Under the pieces are notes generated by a model. The model made no database searches and had not been told where the DNA came from. It saw nothing but the letters and a program-made list of their open reading frames with translations. The position numbers and the translations under genes were made by a program. From Chloroflexota bacterium (GTDB lineage: Bacteria > Chloroflexota > Limnocylindria > Limnocylindrales > CSP1-4), in NCBI GenBank assembly GCA_003158495.1, contig PMJT01000125.1, positions 7,442 to 14,858 of the forward strand: DNA of 7,417 bases, in the 5' to 3' direction. Shown here piece by piece: positions 5,166-7,417 of this stretch. How positions within the stretch are numbered: the stretch's first letter is position 1; the number at the start of each line of letters is the position of its first letter.

Positions 5166-7417
5166 ATGAGGATCACTCGCCTGCAGCTGCGCGACTTCGG
5201 CCGCCACCGCGACCTCGACGTGGCCATGGCGCCCGGGTTCACCATCATTCGGGGACCCAACGAGGCCGGCAAGTCGACGATCCAGCGAGGCCTGGAGCTG
5301 GCGCTCTTCCGCAAGTCGACCGCATCATCCGCGGAACTCGAGGCGCTGCGATCCTGGGGAGCCGCCGACGACCATCGTTCGACCATCCGCCTCGAGTTCC
5401 TGACGGACGACGAGTCGGCCCCCGAGGGCATGGCCGGGCCGGGCGTTCTCGAGAAGGAATTCCGCGGCCAGAAGGGCCGCGTCTCGCTCGAAGTAGGTGG
5501 CAAGATCCACACGGACCCGGGCAAGGTCGAGGAAGTCATCGCGGACCTGACCGGTATCCCGAACGAGGCCTTCTTCCGGTCCACGGCGTCGATTCGCCAC
5601 GAAGAGATGGACAACCTCGATCGCGACGAGGGCGCACTGCGCGACCGGCTCCAGGCGAGCATCGGCGGCGGAGACAAGGGCTCGTCCCGGGCCCGGGCCC
5701 GCCTCGAAGAGGCCATCCGCGCCCTCAAATCCAAGGGTGACAAGAACCCCGGCCGTCTCAAGATCGCCGACGAAGCGGTCAATCGAGCCCAGCAGGCCCT
5801 CCGCAACGGCGAGGCCGCTCTCCAGAAACTCGAGAGGGATCGCGACGACCTGGCCCAGGCCCGCGATGCACGCCTGCGAACCGAGACCGCGCTGTCCGAG
5901 AGCCGGAACATGCTCGAGGCGGCGCGCCAGGCCGAGCGGCTGCGGTCGGATCGGGCCGTTGTGAGCGAGAAGTTCGGGCGGTACCGCCAGGCGGCAGAGG
6001 CGCAGCAGCGGCTCACGGACCTCGAGGCGATGCCCGAGAGGTCCATGTCGGGCCTGCGCGAACAGCTCGACCGGATGCGGACCCTGCAGAGCCGCGTGAC
6101 GATCCTGCAGGAGACCCTTCACGAGGACATCGGCCCGGCGGTGGAGCCGGACGAGCCGGAGCCGCCGTTCATCGGAACAGCTGTCATGGCGGGTCTCGCT
6201 CTCGTCGCGGGTGCGGCAACGATCCTGTTCGGCATCTCGGCGCCGCTGGTCCCCATCGTCCTGCTCGGCCTGCTGCTGCTCGGATTGGCGGTGTACCTGG
6301 CTCTTCTCACGAACGAGCGCCGCTCGCTGGCGATGACGGTCCGCCGCGTCAACCAGGCCCGCGACCGGGAGCGGACACTCCGCCGCCAGGGCCGGGTCGG
6401 AACCGAGGAGGGGCTCCGGGTGGCGACCTCCGCGGTCGCGAACATCCTTCGTGAACTCGGCGTTCGCGACATCGGTGACGCAGAGAGGCTGCTGACCAGC
6501 GAGCAGGCGCGCCGGCAGGAGATCGCCACGCTCCAGGTCCAGGTGGCCGCTCTGCTGGCCGGCCAGAACTCGGCGTCAGTCGTCGAGTTGCGCGACAGAG
6601 CCGCCCTCGAGATGGAACAGAAGACCGCCGCGCTCAACGCCCTCGGCCCTATCGCCAACGATGCCCGTGCCCGCGAGAAGCTCGAGGCCGAGGTTCGCGA
6701 CCGGCAGGCCGCCCTGGAACGAGCCCGCGACGCCGAGGCCGGCGCCATTGCCCGCGTCGAGGCCAATCCCGTCGACGCGGAACAGGTCGCCGGCGAAGCC
6801 GAGCGGCTGGTCACGTGGGAAGGCCAGCTGGCCGCACTCAAGCGGCGGCTCCGCATCTACGAGCGGACGCTGGCGGAGATAGAGGTCTCGGAAAGCGGAA
6901 CCATGAAGAAGGCCACCCGCTTCCTCGAGCAGCAGGTGGGCCGGGATCTCGGTCGTCTGACCGGCGGCCGCTACCAGCGCGTGACTATCGACGACCAGAC
7001 GCTCGACATTACCGTCTGGGCCCCGGAGCGCAACGACTGGGTCGCCGCGTACCAGCTGAGTAAGGGCACGGTCGACCAGGTCTTCCTGGCGGCTCGTATC
7101 GGCCTGGTGAGGCTCGTGACCCAGGGGCGCCGGCCGCCGCTGGTCCTGGACGACCCATTCGTGACGTTCGACGACAAGCGCGCCGGGCGGGCGGCCGTCC
7201 TGCTGCGCGAGCTCTCGTCGGATTTCCAGGTGATCTACCTGGCTTGCTCGGACCGCTATGACGGCCTGGCCGATGCCGTGGTGGAACTATCGGGCCCATC
7301 CGAAGTAGACGCCCCGGGCCCCGAACCGGCGAAACCCGCCGTGGCGCCGAGCGCTCGCGTGGCAAAGCCGGCTGCGCCCGGGCCGCAGGCCCTGCCCGAG
7401 ACGGCGTCTGCGTCCGA
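5166..7417 (+). CDS. SbcC/Rad50-like ATPase with membrane hairpin (YhaN type), 3' end beyond right edge
   Basis: ATG 5166 follows the nuclease stop by 16 bases and has GGGAG at 5152-5156. The frame is open for 750 residues to the edge. The N-terminal ATPase lobe has Walker A GPNEAGKST (30-38) and FFRSTASIRHEEM (136-148, Q-loop region). Residues about 165-330 and 385-590 are charged, alanine-rich coiled coil. Between them, 336-356 and 362-381 are two hydrophobic helices with a short turn, so the coil apex is a membrane hairpin. No CxxC zinc hook exists; C694 is the only cysteine. The C-terminal lobe has LSKGTVDQ (631-638, ABC signature) and PLVLDDPFVTFDD (658-670, Walker B and D-loop). After about residue 709 a proline/alanine-rich tail begins. 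The layout matches the YhaN family (COG4717) rather than classical SbcC. With its partner it should process DNA ends in an ATP-dependent way, at the membrane; that function is inferred. Confidence 0.9.
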   Translation, partial: MRITRLQLRDFGRHRDLDVAMAPGFTIIRGPNEAGKSTIQRGLELALFRKSTASSAELEALRSWGAADDHRSTIRLEFLTDDESAPEGMAGPGVLEKEFRGQKGRVSLEVGGKIHTDPGKVEEVIADLTGIPNEAFFRSTASIRHEEMDNLDRDEGALRDRLQASIGGGDKGSSRARARLEEAIRALKSKGDKNPGRLKIADEAVNRAQQALRNGEAALQKLERDRDDLAQARDARLRTETALSESRNMLEAARQAERLRSDRAVVSEKFGRYRQAAEAQQRLTDLEAMPERSMSGLREQLDRMRTLQSRVTILQETLHEDIGPAVEPDEPEPPFIGTAVMAGLALVAGAATILFGISAPLVPIVLLGLLLLGLAVYLALLTNERRSLAMTVRRVNQARDRERTLRRQGRVGTEEGLRVATSAVANILRELGVRDIGDAERLLTSEQARRQEIATLQVQVAALLAGQNSASVVELRDRAALEMEQKTAALNALGPIANDARAREKLEAEVRDRQAALERARDAEAGAIARVEANPVDAEQVAGEAERLVTWEGQLAALKRRLRIYERTLAEIEVSESGTMKKATRFLEQQVGRDLGRLTGGRYQRVTIDDQTLDITVWAPERNDWVAAYQLSKGTVDQVFLAARIGLVRLVTQGRRPPLVLDDPFVTFDDKRAGRAAVLLRELSSDFQVIYLACSDRYDGLADAVVELSGPSEVDAPGPEPAKPAVAPSARVAKPAAPGPQALPETASAS

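Noticed and set aside
4976..6046. Minus-strand frame of 356 codons
   Set aside because: It is antisense to the nuclease 3' end and the ATPase, and is a serine/arginine-rich shadow. The plus strand carries Walker A and the conserved FFRST segment here.
5660..6900. Classical SbcC zinc hook
   Set aside because: No CxxC is present anywhere in the coiled-coil region. Two hydrophobic helices sit at its centre instead.
1..7417. CRISPR array, insertion sequence or attachment site
   Set aside because: No spaced repeat set, terminal inverted repeats flanking a transposase, or tRNA-adjacent duplication was found.

Overview
The window is GC-rich throughout and reads as chromosomal DNA of an uncultured Chloroflexota-type bacterium (Limnocylindria-like). 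That assignment is an inference. It rests on base composition, on the style of the small double zinc-ribbon protein at 3176-3517, on frequent GTG/TTG starts with strong GGAGG-type ribosome sites, and on the YhaO/YhaN-type nuclease pair. No transposase, integrase, CRISPR array, tRNA or rRNA was recognised.

Layout from left to right. (1) A leftward pair: a 58-residue protein with a possible zinc-binding motif (755-931) and a class I SAM-dependent methyltransferase (707 running off the left edge). (2) A divergent regulatory region (932-1241) with a TAGAAT-type -10 box in each direction, a tandem 10-bp direct repeat and a perfect 10-bp dyad whose downstream arm covers the rightward -35. (3) A rightward gene (1242-2450) for a membrane-anchored protein with a degenerate GGDEF domain. 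(4) An intergenic leader (2451-2622) with mutually exclusive base pairings, followed by a four-helix membrane protein of unknown function (2623-3087). (5) A strong bidirectional terminator (3102-3135) shared with the convergent zinc-ribbon gene (3176-3517, minus). (6) A 435-base intergenic region (3518-3952) with several inverted repeats and weak promoter candidates. (7) A rightward two-gene operon: an SbcD/Mre11-like metallophosphoesterase (3953-5149) and, 16 bases later, an SbcC/Rad50-like ATPase (5166 to the right edge).

The nuclease pair is the most notable content. The ATPase has intact Walker A and Walker B motifs but no CxxC zinc hook. In the middle of its coiled coil it has a hydrophobic two-helix hairpin, which argues for a membrane-tethered Mre11-Rad50-like machine of the YhaO/YhaN kind. 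Its Q-loop and switch-histidine positions look substituted, and the partner nuclease carries GTHD where GNHD is usual. The other genes have no evident functional link to this operon. Two putative regulators (the degenerate GGDEF protein and the zinc-ribbon protein) and an orphan membrane protein look like ordinary chromosomal neighbours with fairly elaborate leader and promoter architecture.

The methyltransferase and the ATPase are both cut by the window edges.
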